NCBI RefSeq assembly: GCF_051014445.1
Contig: NC_135137.1
Coordinates: 24,615,501 to 24,679,500, forward strand
Reading direction: 5' to 3'
Source of the DNA: Colletes latitarsis
Lineage: Eukaryota; Arthropoda; Insecta; Hymenoptera; Colletidae
Length of the DNA: 64,000 nucleotides
The notes beneath the pieces are model-generated. The model had not been told where the DNA came from and made no database searches. It was given only the letters and a program-made list of their open reading frames with translations. The translations under genes and the position numbers were made by a program. This document shows positions 36,186 through 46,866 of the stretch, piece after piece (position 1 is the first letter of the stretch; the number at the start of each line of letters is the position of its first letter).

Positions 36186-36215
<30 letters not shown>
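35719..36215 (+). repeat. Tandem and decayed copies of the preceding gene's 3' end
   Basis: The last 65 bp of the gene (gcaaaatgtatttaaatta...aataaatgta) are repeated directly at 35786-35850. A shorter copy lies at about 35990-36025, and a longer decayed one at 36055-36190 in which IDADYEDIKCLKNLD can still be read, with stops where the gene has tryptophan. At least three rounds of local duplication are needed. Confidence 0.75.
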
Positions 36216-36217
<2 letters not shown>

Positions 36218-36554
36218 TGTGAACTTTTTATAATGTAAAATTAATAACAAATTGGGGTGAGGGAGATGTGTAGAGATACTGATCATGATACTATGTATAT
36301 AAATTGTTTTATTACATACTATACTCACAAAAAGGATTAATAAGGAAAAATATATAATTAAAATACATACATAAAATATAAATATAAATATATAATGATT
36401 AAAAATATGAAAAATGATTAAAATATAAAATGATTAAAAAAGTAAAAATACATACATAAAAATATAAATAAAAATATATATATAATGATTATGAAAACGG
36501 TGAAGAATATAAAATGAGTAAAAAAATATAAAAATGATTGAAAAATATAAATGA
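36190..36554. other. Poly-T tract and AT-rich simple sequence
   Basis: A run of T at about 36190-36216 is followed by AT-only sequence built of aaaatatataatgatta-like words. No gene is present. It separates the plus-strand virion genes from the minus-strand genes. Confidence 0.7.
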
Positions 36555-36759
36555 TTAATACAAGTTTTCGCAAACTATTATTGCCTGTCTCGATATTCTA
36601 TGTAATGGGATTTTTGTGATTGTGTCAACACATCCCATACAATGTAGTGCATCAGCGAGTTTGTATATTTGTGCACCACATTCGCCACAATGTAATATGT
36701 TATGATGTTCACCAAATATTGGAATAGGTAGGGTTGTGGGACGTATGATTGATTAAAAC
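36555..36759 (-). pseudogene. Zinc-ribbon Polinton gene fragment
   Basis: The minus frame reads HHNILHCGECGAQIYKLA then DALHCMGCVDTITKIPL and stops at 36555. Two CxxC pairs 14 residues apart could bind zinc. I recall similar short cysteine pairs in insect Polinton small proteins. The frame is closed upstream at about 36760 and there is no ATG, so this is a 3' fragment or the last exon of a gene. Confidence 0.5.
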
Positions 36760-36778
36760 GACAATGATTACTGGTAAA

Positions 36779-36796
36779 TTTATTAATGCTTTTATT
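36779..36796 (-). terminator. Poly(A) signal words for the spliced gene
   Basis: Two AATAAA words on the minus strand (36796-36791 and 36784-36779) lie about 110-125 bp after the stop codon at 36904. They are well placed to end the transcript starting near 37460. Confidence 0.45.
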
Positions 36797-36903
36797 AAAT
36801 ACGCTAAGGTATATCTCAGAGTTTTGAACCGTTCTCTATGAGATCTGTTTCGAGACTGTGACTTCACCCGCAGAAGAAAGGCGAGAGTGAAGCGCAGTTC
36901 GCC

Positions 36904-37397
36904 CTAGCGACGAACTCTTATCTTCGTATAATAAACACCATAAGTTCGTAGAACCCATGGCCAAAACTGAAGGAAACTCCAGACATATACAATCGTCACT
37001 GGAGATGATTTTTGTAACATAACAAGACGGTTAGGAAATCCAACACCAAACATTGACACCATCACCAAAATGTGTGTTGGTTGTTTGTCATACTCCATTG
37101 TTTCATGATCTGGTAGCGCGGCTAAGCATTGCTCGCAAATTCAGTTCCCGTCGCCGTCTATAGCATTCACCTCCCCATAAGCAATACCTCTCATTAATGA
37201 TGTTATATCGCGACGAAAGTAATACAGCCTCTGCATATGAGCCAGCACCATCCAAGCTAATTCTTACTGCGTGGGGGGCGAGAATGTTCATATTAGAATA
37301 TTATATTTTGTAATTGAGATTGTTAAATATGATACAAACTAATGTGATAAGAATTATTCCTGTTTTACATACCTTCGTCCCACTTGTCCGCAACCAT
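36904..37397 (-). CDS. Short spliced Polinton accessory gene, unrecognised
   Basis: An ATG at 37397 opens a 25 nt exon (37373-37397) ending at the donor GAAG|GTATGT. A 106 nt intron (37267-37372) ends cccacgcag. Exon 2 (37103-37266) keeps the frame and gives 62 residues with RISLDGAGSYAEAVLL and a basic RRRREL stretch. A second frame (36904-37098, ATG four bases after the stop, 64 codons) follows in another phase and may be the original C-terminus after a frameshift. A TATA word lies at 37491-37497, about 95 bp upstream, and poly(A) words lie downstream, so this is a complete transcription unit by sequence. I recognise no domain. A larger frame, 37354-37596, overlaps the promoter and is taken as a shadow. 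Confidence 0.5.
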
Positions 37398-37490
37398 TGT
37401 TAAAATTTTTATTTTTTTTTTTATGTAAAACTTCAAAAATCACTTCTGCTATAAATGGCATAGGCTGGTCGTACAACTCTTTATATAGTG

Positions 37491-37497
37491 CATTACT
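37491..37497 (-). promoter_or_regulatory. TATA box upstream of the short spliced gene
   Basis: The minus strand reads tatataa followed by agagttgtacg, a good TATA match at 95-100 bp before the ATG at 37397. An initiator near 37460 would give a short leader. Confidence 0.5.
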
Positions 37498-37657
37498 CGG
37501 GTGGGGGAGGACTTGTCTTCTTAGGAATGGGAGTGGTACTCGCTCGTATCTGCCAACATTAGTAGAATTGCATGCCCTCAGCTTCTCCCACAGCATTCTG
37601 CAAACTTTGCGTTCTTGGATCTTTTATGGAGTTACAAACATATGTATACTGGTACGT

Positions 37658-40600
37658 CTAAAGCGGTATTTTATAATGCCCCCATGGCAGCGTCTCGGTT
37701 GAATATGGTACAATATATCGTTTGTCATCGTATGGACTCAGAGCAATTTTTGTTTCTGATATCGTGTACACTTCATGCAACATGGATCTTATACACGATT
37801 GGTGACAAATCTTTTCAACCTCGCCCATCAAACATTGCACATAATCATCAAATGTTATAGTTCGCGCTATAACATTACTCTTAACACCTTTCACCTTTTT
37901 CGTATCTTTCTTGCCATCGACTTGCATGGCATACATCTTCGCTCTCAATCCAACAAATTCGGTCATAATCGCACCATTATTTTCATCTTTCATTAAACCT
38001 GGTACCTTCTTATTAGCAAGCGGAATACCATATCGAATATCTGTGGGATAATCACTCGTGTCAAAGCGAGCAATATCGCGTATCATAAGTTCATAAATAT
38101 CGTCACACTCGATGTGGTAGATTAGACTGTCTGTATCGGTGTACATAATTTTACATTTATTCCTATGTGTGGGTAACATGTAATCGTGATGGAATTCATA
38201 CAAACAAACCTTAGATATATCTAGTATACACATACCCACATAGATTGGTTTGTTAAATTTTACGGACAATTTACGCAGTTCGATCGCAACTAGGTTTTCC
38301 GAAAATATGCTGCGACTGTGGAAATTTGGCTTAGCGATCAGTGCCTCTGCACCATATCTCCCTCCCCATTTCGTTACTAATTTTACATCTACATGATTGC
38401 GCACATTCTCCATGGTTTTGCCAAACACTGCATTATTCATTAACTTGTATAAATTTTTCTCAAAATCGTTTGTAGCAAGAGTTCTGAACTTTGTATTTAG
38501 TTCGATGCAATCGCGAAGCCATGGAGATTGGGAAAACTGTAATACGCGGTGAACTTCAGTTACGCGAAGGCCATGACGAATACATTGCTGTAGATTGCGG
38601 TAGTGCATTACGTAACGCTTCTTATCGTATAGAGTCGCGATGAGCTTCTCCTGGCACTTGCCAGGCGGTTTATCACGTGTTGGGCAGAACGGTAGGTCAG
38701 TGTGCGAATCATGCAGATGTTGCGGATACTCCAGGTCGACTTCCAAAATATACCCCATCGATGAGTCTAACGCTACGGTCATTACATCTACATCTTTGTT
38801 GTTGACCCACTGAAAATTGGTGTATGGTAATGGTTGACACATTGCCCAGCCGTACAAATTATTTACATCGAAATACATTAAATATGACGATGGTTGCGAT
38901 GGATCGTACGACTGCGTGTACTTGTTGTTGGCTCGTGCGCGCCTGTTGGAACATTGACTCAACCACCACGTATATCACGTTTGATAAATAGGACCATGTC
39001 GATATCGGTAAGAAGTTCGAAATTGATACGTGAATGCTTCACCATGGCATCCCACGTAAAACCTGGCAAAGTATAATAGTGCGCGGGGTCGAGTCCGTAA
39101 CTTGCGATGCAACTATTGCGAAAATTTTCAAAAATATCAGCCAACAGGAAGACATCCGTCTTCAAATACAAATCGCTATACTCGCCGAGCGTTTGAATGG
39201 AAAACTGCATCCACACGTTGACGGCGTGTGCATAGTCGTTTTCAGATACAGTATCGCCAGTCAAGGTACTGTAAAATGAATTGCGCGATGGTAAACATGA
39301 TTGGTTCAACTTTTCGACACAGTCAATGTACTCGTACGGAAACACCCCTTTCCGCGTCAATAAATCAAAATCTTCCGCAGATAATTTTTGAAACTCGGAT
39401 CGTGTAATTTCAAGTTTATCTTTACTAAGAAAAGATACCAATTTCTCGAAACTTGTATTTAAAAATTTAAACGAATCGATAAATTGCAATTTTATGCGCT
39501 TGCACGAGTTCGATTCTTCATCTGCGTTTTCAACGTATTTTGTAAATAAAATGTACTTCTCTTTTGTTATCGGCAATACAGTGACATCACCCTCGAATGC
39601 GGTGGTTATCTCCTTGATAATAAAATGTGAATCATAACCGGATAAATTGTGAAAGACTATGGGGATGGCAAACGCATCTTTATAATTTAAATTGTGATTT
39701 GAATGCGCAGGACCTCTGTACCGACCGGTCAAATGGCAATGATCGCGTATCCGCTTATCATCTCGCGTAAACGGTGTTTCGCATATGTGACAGTGTGTTG
39801 CCGTATTAAAATTTTGTAATTGTTCAGCTGATAAATTTTCCATGGGTACATTGGCTGATAAAATGGACTTTACACGATGTGACAAATCTTGAAGTTGTCT
39901 CACAAACCATGATACGCAATCAGGATCGCGACGACATTGAAACGTAGATAACGAGTCGTCGTACGAGCACAGCACATAATATCCCACACTAAATACTCGA
40001 TGATGCTGATACGTGTATCTTGACGCTTCTCGATCAGTATCCGTTTTCTCCAGGATGCATTTCAGATCGGCATATACTATAAACGGAACACGTTCTTTCC
40101 TGTTGTAGTTGCAGATACTGAGTCACTTACTGCCATCATCATTTGGCAATATGATTGCGCAAACATTCATCTTCTCACAATCCATGGTGTGAGCTTCCAG
40201 TTTCTCATTCGAACTAAAATAGTGTAAGCATCTGCAATAAGAGACATAATTTTTATCTAACATAAAATATTTAAAAGATTTATTATATACATACCTATCA
40301 CAAAAGTATTTTCTGCCATTATGTTTACTCAATTGTATGCACACGAGGCGAGATAAGTTCTTAATCCATGCGAAATGTCCCACGTCGTTTGCTCCTTCTA
40401 AATACAACAAATTGACATGCCTCTCCATCTTCTTATCGATGACTCGTATTGGTAACACCTTCTTATTCTCAATGGTATAAACATTGATGGAGATGTTATT
40501 GACATGTTCAAACTTTTTAATTTGGTTCAATGTCATTGAAAATTCAATATCCTGGATATTCAACACCGTCGTATAATGAGGATATTATGATGCCAGAGAT

Positions 40601-41182
40601 ACGTGACTTTCGGCTGGATACAGAGCAGCCACCACCGACCATGCGAAACATGCATTGTCCATCGAGCATACATTGATTACAGCTTTCTTTAGTTCACAGT
40701 TCACAGTTTTTCGTGTTAACACTTTTGTTTGCACATTTGTTACCAGCCACAAATTCACCGTTAAGTATAGTATTTATTTTGACACTATCATGTTTCAGCA
40801 CAATGTTCCGCACATGATCAACTACAATGTCCCTCGCATCTTCGAAAAAATTGCGAGGCTCTATGTGGTTAGAATTTATCATCGCACCGGTCAATATACG
40901 GTTAACGAAAGCCATATCAATTTCACGCCATCTGAGGCTTGCACTATATCCAGCACCCACATATACAAATCGATTGCGTGTCGAATCTTTTAGACTTTCC
41001 AATCTAGCGATACGAGCAATCAATGATTGTTTTTCACCGATTGAGAATCGCAGTCCCTTGATTCGGCTTCGTTCCTCCAACGAATTGAGATAGTCGCCAA
41101 ATCGATGTTCCCATAAATTGTATTCTTCCTTCGATCTTAATTGAGCGGCCTGCTCGTACAGCTCCTGCTCTTGATGATCCAT
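37658..41182 (-). pseudogene. Protein-primed DNA polymerase B, broken
   Basis: This gene would copy the element's DNA from protein-primed ends. The start ATG is at 41182. Conserved blocks in order: N-terminal region to 40694; NACFAWSVVAALYP at about 40650; CxxC/CHICETPF finger before the exonuclease; exonuclease motif II in FHNLSGYDSHF and III in LYLKTDVFLLAD; palm motif A DVNNLYGWAM; motif B KLMNNAVFGK; motif C YTDTDSLIY. Lesions: a deletion and small duplication at about 40690, TAA at 40585-40587, TGA at 40123-40125, and a frameshift at about 38960. Exonuclease motif I reads YADLKC, where the family has a glutamate. A 63 nt intron is inferred at 40232-40294. The catalytic DTD is intact but the gene is dead. 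Confidence 0.88.
40232..40294 (-). other. 63 nt intron in the polymerase gene
   Basis: The conserved frame reads KYFCDR, then 21 AT-rich, unconserved codons, then CLHYFSSNEKL. The insert begins GTATGT and ends TTGCAG, and removal rejoins an arginine codon split AG|A. Because 63 is a multiple of three and no stop falls inside, it can be missed as coding sequence. Confidence 0.75.
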
Positions 41183-41279
41183 ACTGTCATCTTTTGTGCT
41201 AATGTGTACAGTGATGTACACGATATATTACAAAAATCACTGTCCCGATGATGCCCTCGGTGATGATCGCGATATATTA

Positions 41280-42780
41280 CAGAAATCTGTGTCCGCGAAT
41301 GCAATGTTATACGTTTTGCAGAAATCGTGTTTCTTTGTGCGTGTTCGTCCACGAATGTATTGTATGTTTTGCACATGTTCAGTGTAATCTAAAACGTCTT
41401 GCAAAAAAGTTACACTTTTTCGCAGAAGAAGAACATGTGACATAAAATAGTAAGAAGGTGAGCAGTGTGTATGTAAAATGACTAGGACCCAATAGCTCGC
41501 ACAATTCGCGGATCCCAAAAAAATTATTGGGTACAGCGTGAACGTAAAAATGATCTATGTCGCGAAGAATATTATTTGGTTGCATCATCCTGAGAATGCA
41601 ATGATATACGCTTTGCAGAAGTTGGATGTTTAGACGTGTTCAAGGTAATCTAAAAGACATTTTTGCAAAAGTTGCACTTTTCACAGAAGAAGAACACGTG
41701 ATATAAAAAATTCCTCCCACCACTACGCGCCACCCGCTTCCCCTGGTACATATGATGCAACGTTGCATTTAAGTGCTGCACAATATTCACACTCGTTTGA
41801 TAGTATCGTCGTGAAACATTATCTATTGAATTCTATGTTCAAATTTTTCTGAAAAAATGAATTACTGCATTCCTTGCGATACAGCATGCACAAGTAATGA
41901 GTAAGTATTATTATCACCATTTTTTCTTATCGTCATTACTTACCTTTCATTCTTTATTTACTTTTCTATATGTAACAGTAGCAAGAAACAGCGTTCAACG
42001 CCTCATATACTGGGAAGGAGATTTGCCCTCACATCCACAGCATACAAGTATTTGGATATTGCAATCGGTGTAGGACCTGTATCCGCCGTAGAAATTATTC
42101 TTGGTGATACTCGAGGAAATACATTGTTGCTGTCTTACTCAACATGGATGGTGTTTATCCAGAAACGCGAGGATATCGAACAACATGTGCTATCAGCTCC
42201 TTCTCCAACATCGTTATCAATTTGTGATTTGGTGCTTACGGTTGTTGCAATGCGCGACATGAACATTGTACAAGTGAAATTACATGATGCTTGCATGTAT
42301 ATGAAACCGTCAACTCTATTATTTTTATTCGAACTGGAACAGTGCATCGAGCGTGCATATTCGTGGCTATGCCAAAATACGCACTATGTTGGTGAGAAAT
42401 ACCAAGAATTTACAAATATTTTAAAATGGAATTGTATTATGCATAAACGTGTGGCTGATAAAATCCTTCGTGAATATTACGACAAAAATTCGCCTGTAGA
42501 TTGCGAGCTGTTGGCATATGCGCTGGATCACATTTTATATGATGCTATTAATAACTAAAAATAAAAAACTGTATCTAATTTTTGTGAAATAGAATTACAC
42601 AATTTATACTCGCATTGAATTGTGATAAAAAATTAAATATATCACTTTTTCGAAACAGTCAAAAGGCGTCTAATTTCTTTCCCCACCTCCTCTTTATCGA
42701 CCTCTGATAATTACCACTTCTTTTTACCAGATGCATCTAATTTCTCTCCCCTTCTCTTTCTACCGATACCAGGCAATTAT
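41280..42780. repeat. Right terminal inverted repeat of the Polinton
   Basis: Reverse complement of the left arm, with no LTR insertions. It ends at 42780 in ccaggcaattat. The inner limit is gradual between about 41190 and 41290, where short repeated words (gatatattacagaaatc, gatatattacaaaaatc) occur. Outside the end the DNA is GC-rich, with no match to the minisatellite beyond the left end. Confidence 0.88.
41857..42558 (+). CDS. Spliced TIR gene, intact copy, unknown function
   Basis: ATG at 41857 opens exon 1 (41857-41900), donor GA|GTAAGT; the 78 nt intron is 41901-41978, ending tgtaacag; exon 2 is 41979-42558. The join keeps the frame and gives 207 residues. Sequence phrases include LGRRFALTSTAYKYLDIAIG, IEQHVLSAPSPTSLSICDL and CELLAYALDHILYDA. 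The C-terminal half looks helical; no catalytic motif, signal peptide or membrane segment is seen. I recall related proteins in many copies in hymenopteran Polintons but no known role. Being inside a TIR, it is present twice per element, reading outward from the centre toward the end. The left copy at 29309-29970 is broken, so this is the working candidate. Confidence 0.75.
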
Positions 42781-43140
42781 TCCAGCGGCTACCCCTATCC
42801 GCCACCTGGGGACGCGCCACGTAGGGGTTCACCTCCCCTGCCGCCTGGACAACCAAACGGTTGCGTGGACCTCGCGACTCTCCGTTATCCAACTAATGCG
42901 TTTCGCGTTTTCGATCGCCTCGCTCGCGTTTCTGGAAAACAAAAACCGATCCCCTATTTCGGGGGAACGTCCATGCGTCGCGTCCAACCATTGTTGCCGT
43001 GGCGAAATCGACTTTTTCACCTTCGCCTTCGAAAAAGATTAAGTAAAAGAGTTTCCTTCATTGAAAGAAGAAAAATTTTCCAGTCTTTTATTTTAATATG
43101 ATTGATTTCAACGAATCAGCGTTTTTTTAAATTGCTAAAC
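42781..43140. other. GC-richer flank right of the Polinton
   Basis: Starts with gcgcg-rich sequence different from both TIR and AT-rich DNA. Small frames occur on both strands (42731-43101 and 42829-43020), but none shows a motif. It could be old host sequence or an unknown repeat end. No target duplication with the left flank is seen. Confidence 0.4.
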
Positions 43141-43397
43141 AAAGAGGACAAATAGGACAGTATTTCCAAATTTTTTCAGATTTTTAAAATTTAAAATTAC
43201 ATTGAAATTCATTTGATTGTTTAGACTCAATCGCATAAATAGTATAAATATATGAACGCACGTCCATAAGCATAGTAAGAAAATGTCTTTTTTTTAATAG
43301 TTAAAATATGATTAGGGAGTCTTGAAACGTGTATTTCCGTAAAAAAAATTTTGAAATTTTTTTACATTATGGTATTTTGCTTATATGCGCATACATA

Positions 43398-43560
43398 GGT
43401 CGGAAAGTAAAAAATGCCTGGGCAGTCGAGATTCGATATCGCATGCCAGTGATGCTAGGTCGAATTTCAGTTGTGTTGAGAGCAAGAAGGGTAGACTCAC
43501 ATTCGCCGCCTTTCTCAAATCCCCGAAGCTATACGAAACGCCAGAACTCATAAAAAAGGT
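43398..43560 (+). repeat. Diverged MITE half, related to 21476-21929
   Basis: Begins ggtcggaaagtaaaaaatgc after a TA and follows the MITE arm for about 160 bp, including agcaagaagg and the following segment. The second arm is not recognised downstream, so the copy is partial. Confidence 0.65.
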
Positions 43561-43929
43561 GGTTGCGCATTATGTCTGTAAGCGGAGGGGCAGTTTCCTT
43601 TGGCCACAGGCTTGCCGTCTGATAATACTGCACTGTCAACTTACATGTATTTACGCACACACTACAGCTTTCTGCCCATCAATACTAATTCAGTGAATAG
43701 TTTCTCAACTGACGAATTTTCAGGTCGGTATGGCAGTCAGATTCGGCCGCGAAAGTCCATAAGGTGATTGGTATACTCGTATACCTCGTCTGTGCTCATA
43801 CTAATTAAAAATTTTTCACGTTTATTCATTTCAAATAAATAAAATGGTCGGAATCATGGACACTGCGAGATAACCTTTTTTAAAAGCGAGTTTGTTTAAA
43901 GTATGCGGTATCATCAGTTTTAACTTTTT

Positions 43930-44155
43930 TTTACCAAAAAAATTTAGAAATGTCATTGGAACAGGTAAAAATAAACCTTATAAATTTGATTGCAAAAAGT
44001 GTTATACTTCATTCGCCAAAAATTCCCTAAGAAAATCTAAGAACATGCACTTCACACTAGAAGACCCCCTTAAGAAGAATTATATGAATGGTGATTCTGC
44101 TGTGATATTAGACGAAGAGAACGTAATATCAGCTAATTGCCTGTCTAAAAAGTGA
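43930..44155 (+). pseudogene. Zinc-finger-like remnant inside the composite element
   Basis: A plus frame reads YKFDCKKCYTSFAKN..., a pattern like the first half of a C2H2 finger (CxxC then aromatic), with no following HxxxH. About 130 bp of this stretch are missing from the paralogous repeat at 23660. The start is uncertain and the frame stops at 44155. It may be an old transposon accessory exon. Confidence 0.3.
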
Positions 44156-44459
44156 TTAATTTGTCATAGAATGACACGAACATCAATAATTTCATTAAAT
44201 CACTGATTTGAAATGGACAGAGGAGACGAAAAATCATACAGAGTCCTTTTCTTCCACTTCCGTTCATTCTTTCTCATTCGTTATCCTTCTCTTCGACTGC
44301 CGTTTATTTTTTCTGATTCGGTCTTACTCATTCTCACACGCTGTCCTTTTCTTCGGTTATCGACTACTGCTGTCGGCAAAAGATAAAGGCGATATGGAGG
44401 CTTGACGATATCGCCGCTTATAAATATCTGCTGGTGTTGAAATTCGCCTCTGTCGTACG

Positions 44460-44767
44460 GGTCATTCCATGCGAAGTCGGACACCTTTTGGAGTACCATA
44501 TCGGATTTTGCTCTAATTTGAATATGTTGTAGTCTTTAGTGATATGTAAACGTATCTCGAAGGATTTTCTAAAATTTTTAAAATTGTTGGTGTTACATCT
44601 GTTTGAAATATAGAGGTCACTTTTTTCAATAAATAATAGCTGCTAAAGTACGAAAGTGAAAAAATTGTGCTTTTAGGTACTTGTAGTAGATCCATGGGAG
44701 TACCGAATAAAAATTATTCCAATTAAAAAAAAATTTGTTTGACTATTTATTTTGCAATTGTTTACAA
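44460..44767. other. AT-rich interior of the composite element
   Basis: AT-rich with no match to the repeat at 23.5 kb. The small minus frame at 44513-44695 is not supported. The stretch ends at the target site acaa of the solo LTR. Confidence 0.45.
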
Positions 44768-45594
44768 TGTTACATATCATTCATGTATGGGACTGAAACG
44801 TTTGATGGCTTGGGCGTTGGCCCGATCATCTAGCGCACAACCCCTCGAACGGGGTTGACTCATGCCGTATGTGCACACCCGGCCCAGTTTTCATTACCTT
44901 ATATGGTAATGCCCCGCCACTGTACCGAGTAATTTTCCAGTATATAAGGGCCGCATTTTCTTACTCGTGGAGCTCAGTTTTCATAAAACTCTCGAGACGA
45001 CGTCACTTTGATACTCGAAGCAAGATCGGGCTATAATCCCCTTCGAGCAACATCCTACCTTAGTGGTTTTAACCGTGAGTTTCAATCGTCTAAACCGAGT
45101 AGTAGCTCCCGCGAACGCGCCGCGTAAAAGCCGATTTAAAACTCTCGCCGTCGTGGCAATCTAGTAATAGAACTAGTTTTGTTAATACACCATTGTATTT
45201 GAGCATCGAATAGAATACATACAAGTAATTATACTGACTTGCATTATTCAATCAATACAACCCTGAACCATATTAACAGTAAGACGAGGAGTATTTCACG
45301 AACCTGGTACACCTTAACCGCTCGAGGTGTACCATTACGATAGAGCAAGATCCTAAAACTTCCTAAAAACCTACGTGGCTCCCAGGGTATAAAGCCCCTG
45401 GTTCATCCACTGCTTTCTAGCGGCTCCCAGGGTATAGAGCCCTTGGTTCGTCCACGTAACCTATTCCTACGGCTCCCAGGGTATAGAGCCCCTGGTTCGT
45501 CCGGAACTCCTTTCTCTCTCCTAACCATACCTAAAACCACCGGTCGAGTACTGTCCTCGACCGAATCCAGGATCTCGCGCTCGCGCTCGTAACA
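44768..45594 (+). mobile_element. Solo LTR, family A, second copy
   Basis: 827 bp from TGTTAC to GTAACA, flanked by ACAA (44764-44767 and 45595-45598). It is highly similar to the copy at 30019 but has three, not four, of the CCAGGG-hairpin units (about 45375, 45420 and 45469), which explains the 70 bp length difference. The individual target duplication shows it is an independent insertion and not the partner LTR of the copy at 30019. Confidence 0.93.
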
Positions 45595-45811
45595 ACAAAC
45601 GTCATTTTTTTATAGTGGGGAAATATTTAAAAATCTGAAAAAATGAGCATATAGTCCTATTTGTCCCCTTTACGGACCAAGTTTTAGAAATACGAACACT
45701 TTAAAATTGACGTTATGAAAATTAATTAAATGTAATGCTGCGTCGCATTGTGGCACGCTGGCTCGACCGACCAAGTCGCGCGGTGCCTGCACAGCTAAAC
45801 GGCTATACTTG

Positions 45812-46461
45812 TGTTGCAACCCCGTGGTCGGTGGGTTAGGGAAATAAGGTCGTGGGACGGTGCCCGTGGAGCGCTGAACCGCTCTGCTCGGCGAGACGCG
45901 CGGAAATCAAACTACTCGATACGTTAAAAATACTTCAACAACTTTATTCAGTACTGTTCCTTAGTTATTTCTAAATAGCGATTGGAAAACGTTCTCTAGT
46001 GCAGGACGATAGCTCGTATAGACTGAAAGAGAGAGAGCCAAGCGGGGCTCGGTCTTATATATCCAGCGTCCCGATCGGCGTTTGTTCCTTCCTTTTGCCG
46101 GTTGCCAAGTTCTCGGCGCGTGCCATGGAATATTCCCGATCCTTCGAGCGAGAACCGGCGACATGGCCAACCGATCGATTCTTACACACACACATATGCG
46201 CGCCACAAGCATACAGCCTACCTCTAACGGTCAAAACTACATTGTATACACAAAGTATCGGTAACGGTCTACAAATGCTCGGTTTTCGCCTAGATTTCCT
46301 CGCGTTGAATTTCTTACAATAATAATACGCATTACAATACGCGAGTTCGTTTGAATCTCGCTCGCTCAAATCGCAGCCTCGATGGTAATAAAACCAGTTC
46401 CAGCAATTTCCCGTCGCGCCGCTGTATGTACATCGACCCTACGTCACGCAAATGCGTAACA
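45812..46461 (-). repeat. 3' LTR of the retrotransposon (650 bp)
   Basis: Read on the minus strand it runs TGTTACGC...GTTGCAACA. The R-U5 part (45812-46060, about 248 bp) matches the 5' LTR closely. The U3 part (about 46061-46461) shares only the terminal TGTTAC and the TATA region with the 5' LTR. TATA-like tatataag precedes the shared segment. Confidence 0.85.
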
Positions 46462-46866
46462 CCTTTCCCCTTATACAAAAAGGTGTTTTCATAAAACAGC
46501 TTTTAAGCAAAAGTCAACATTTATTATTATTACCCTGAGCCAGGTCGGTGTCGGTTAACAATATTTACCACGTACAATATCCTCATACCTATCACGCGCC
46601 TTATGATTTCGAGATTACTTAATATCCGCAGGGAAATAGTTAATGTATTCCGGTATCGACACGTATTAAACTATACGGTTAACGAAAGTCAGTGTGGTGA
46701 TTTGCAGTAAGCTATACATCATTAACAACCGCATGCAGGGGTACATAACATCAGAGGCAGTTGGGATATACATTATATACGGAGAACATAAATTAGAGCG
46801 TAGTTCCGAATCCGCAAAGCATTACATTGAGTAGCTACATCGAGTATTACAGGTTATTTACTTTAT

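Larger units (their letters stand above)
29087..42780. mobile_element. Polinton/Maverick (adintovirus-like) element, degenerate
   Basis: The element is bounded by inverted repeats of about 1.5 kb and encodes a retroviral-type integrase, adenovirus-type protease remnant, jelly-roll capsid-type proteins and protein-primed DNA polymerase B, the diagnostic Polinton set. Net of two solo LTRs (about 1.5 kb) it is about 12 kb; family members are usually 15-20 kb, and deletions are visible. No FtsK-like packaging ATPase was found. Integrase and polymerase are on the minus strand and virion genes on plus. No 6 bp target duplication could be matched at 29087/42780, probably because one end is trimmed. 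Most genes are broken, so this is a relic. Confidence 0.92.
43141..45671. mobile_element. Composite DNA element with ~45 bp inverted ends
   Basis: The left end (43141-43187, gaggacaaataggac...ttttttcagatttttaaa) and right end (about 45629-45671, read inward) are inverted repeats. Inside, 43190-43395 matches 21935-22130 inverted, 43398-43560 is a diverged MITE like 21476-21929, and 43785-44450 matches 23470-23980 plus 25632 onward. A solo LTR is inserted at 44768. No transposase remains. The internal mosaic suggests a decayed non-autonomous element or several nested ones. Confidence 0.6.

Noticed and set aside
37354..37596. 80-codon minus frame upstream of the spliced gene
   Set aside because: Overlaps the TATA word and exon 1 in another phase; no family features.
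42052..42558. 168-codon single-exon version of the TIR gene
   Set aside because: Starts at TTG; a spliced first exon with consensus borders gives an ATG and a longer conserved product.
30019..45594. LTR copies at 30019 and 44768 as the two ends of one retrotransposon
   Set aside because: Each has its own 4 bp target duplication (CTAT and ACAA), so they are independent solo LTRs.
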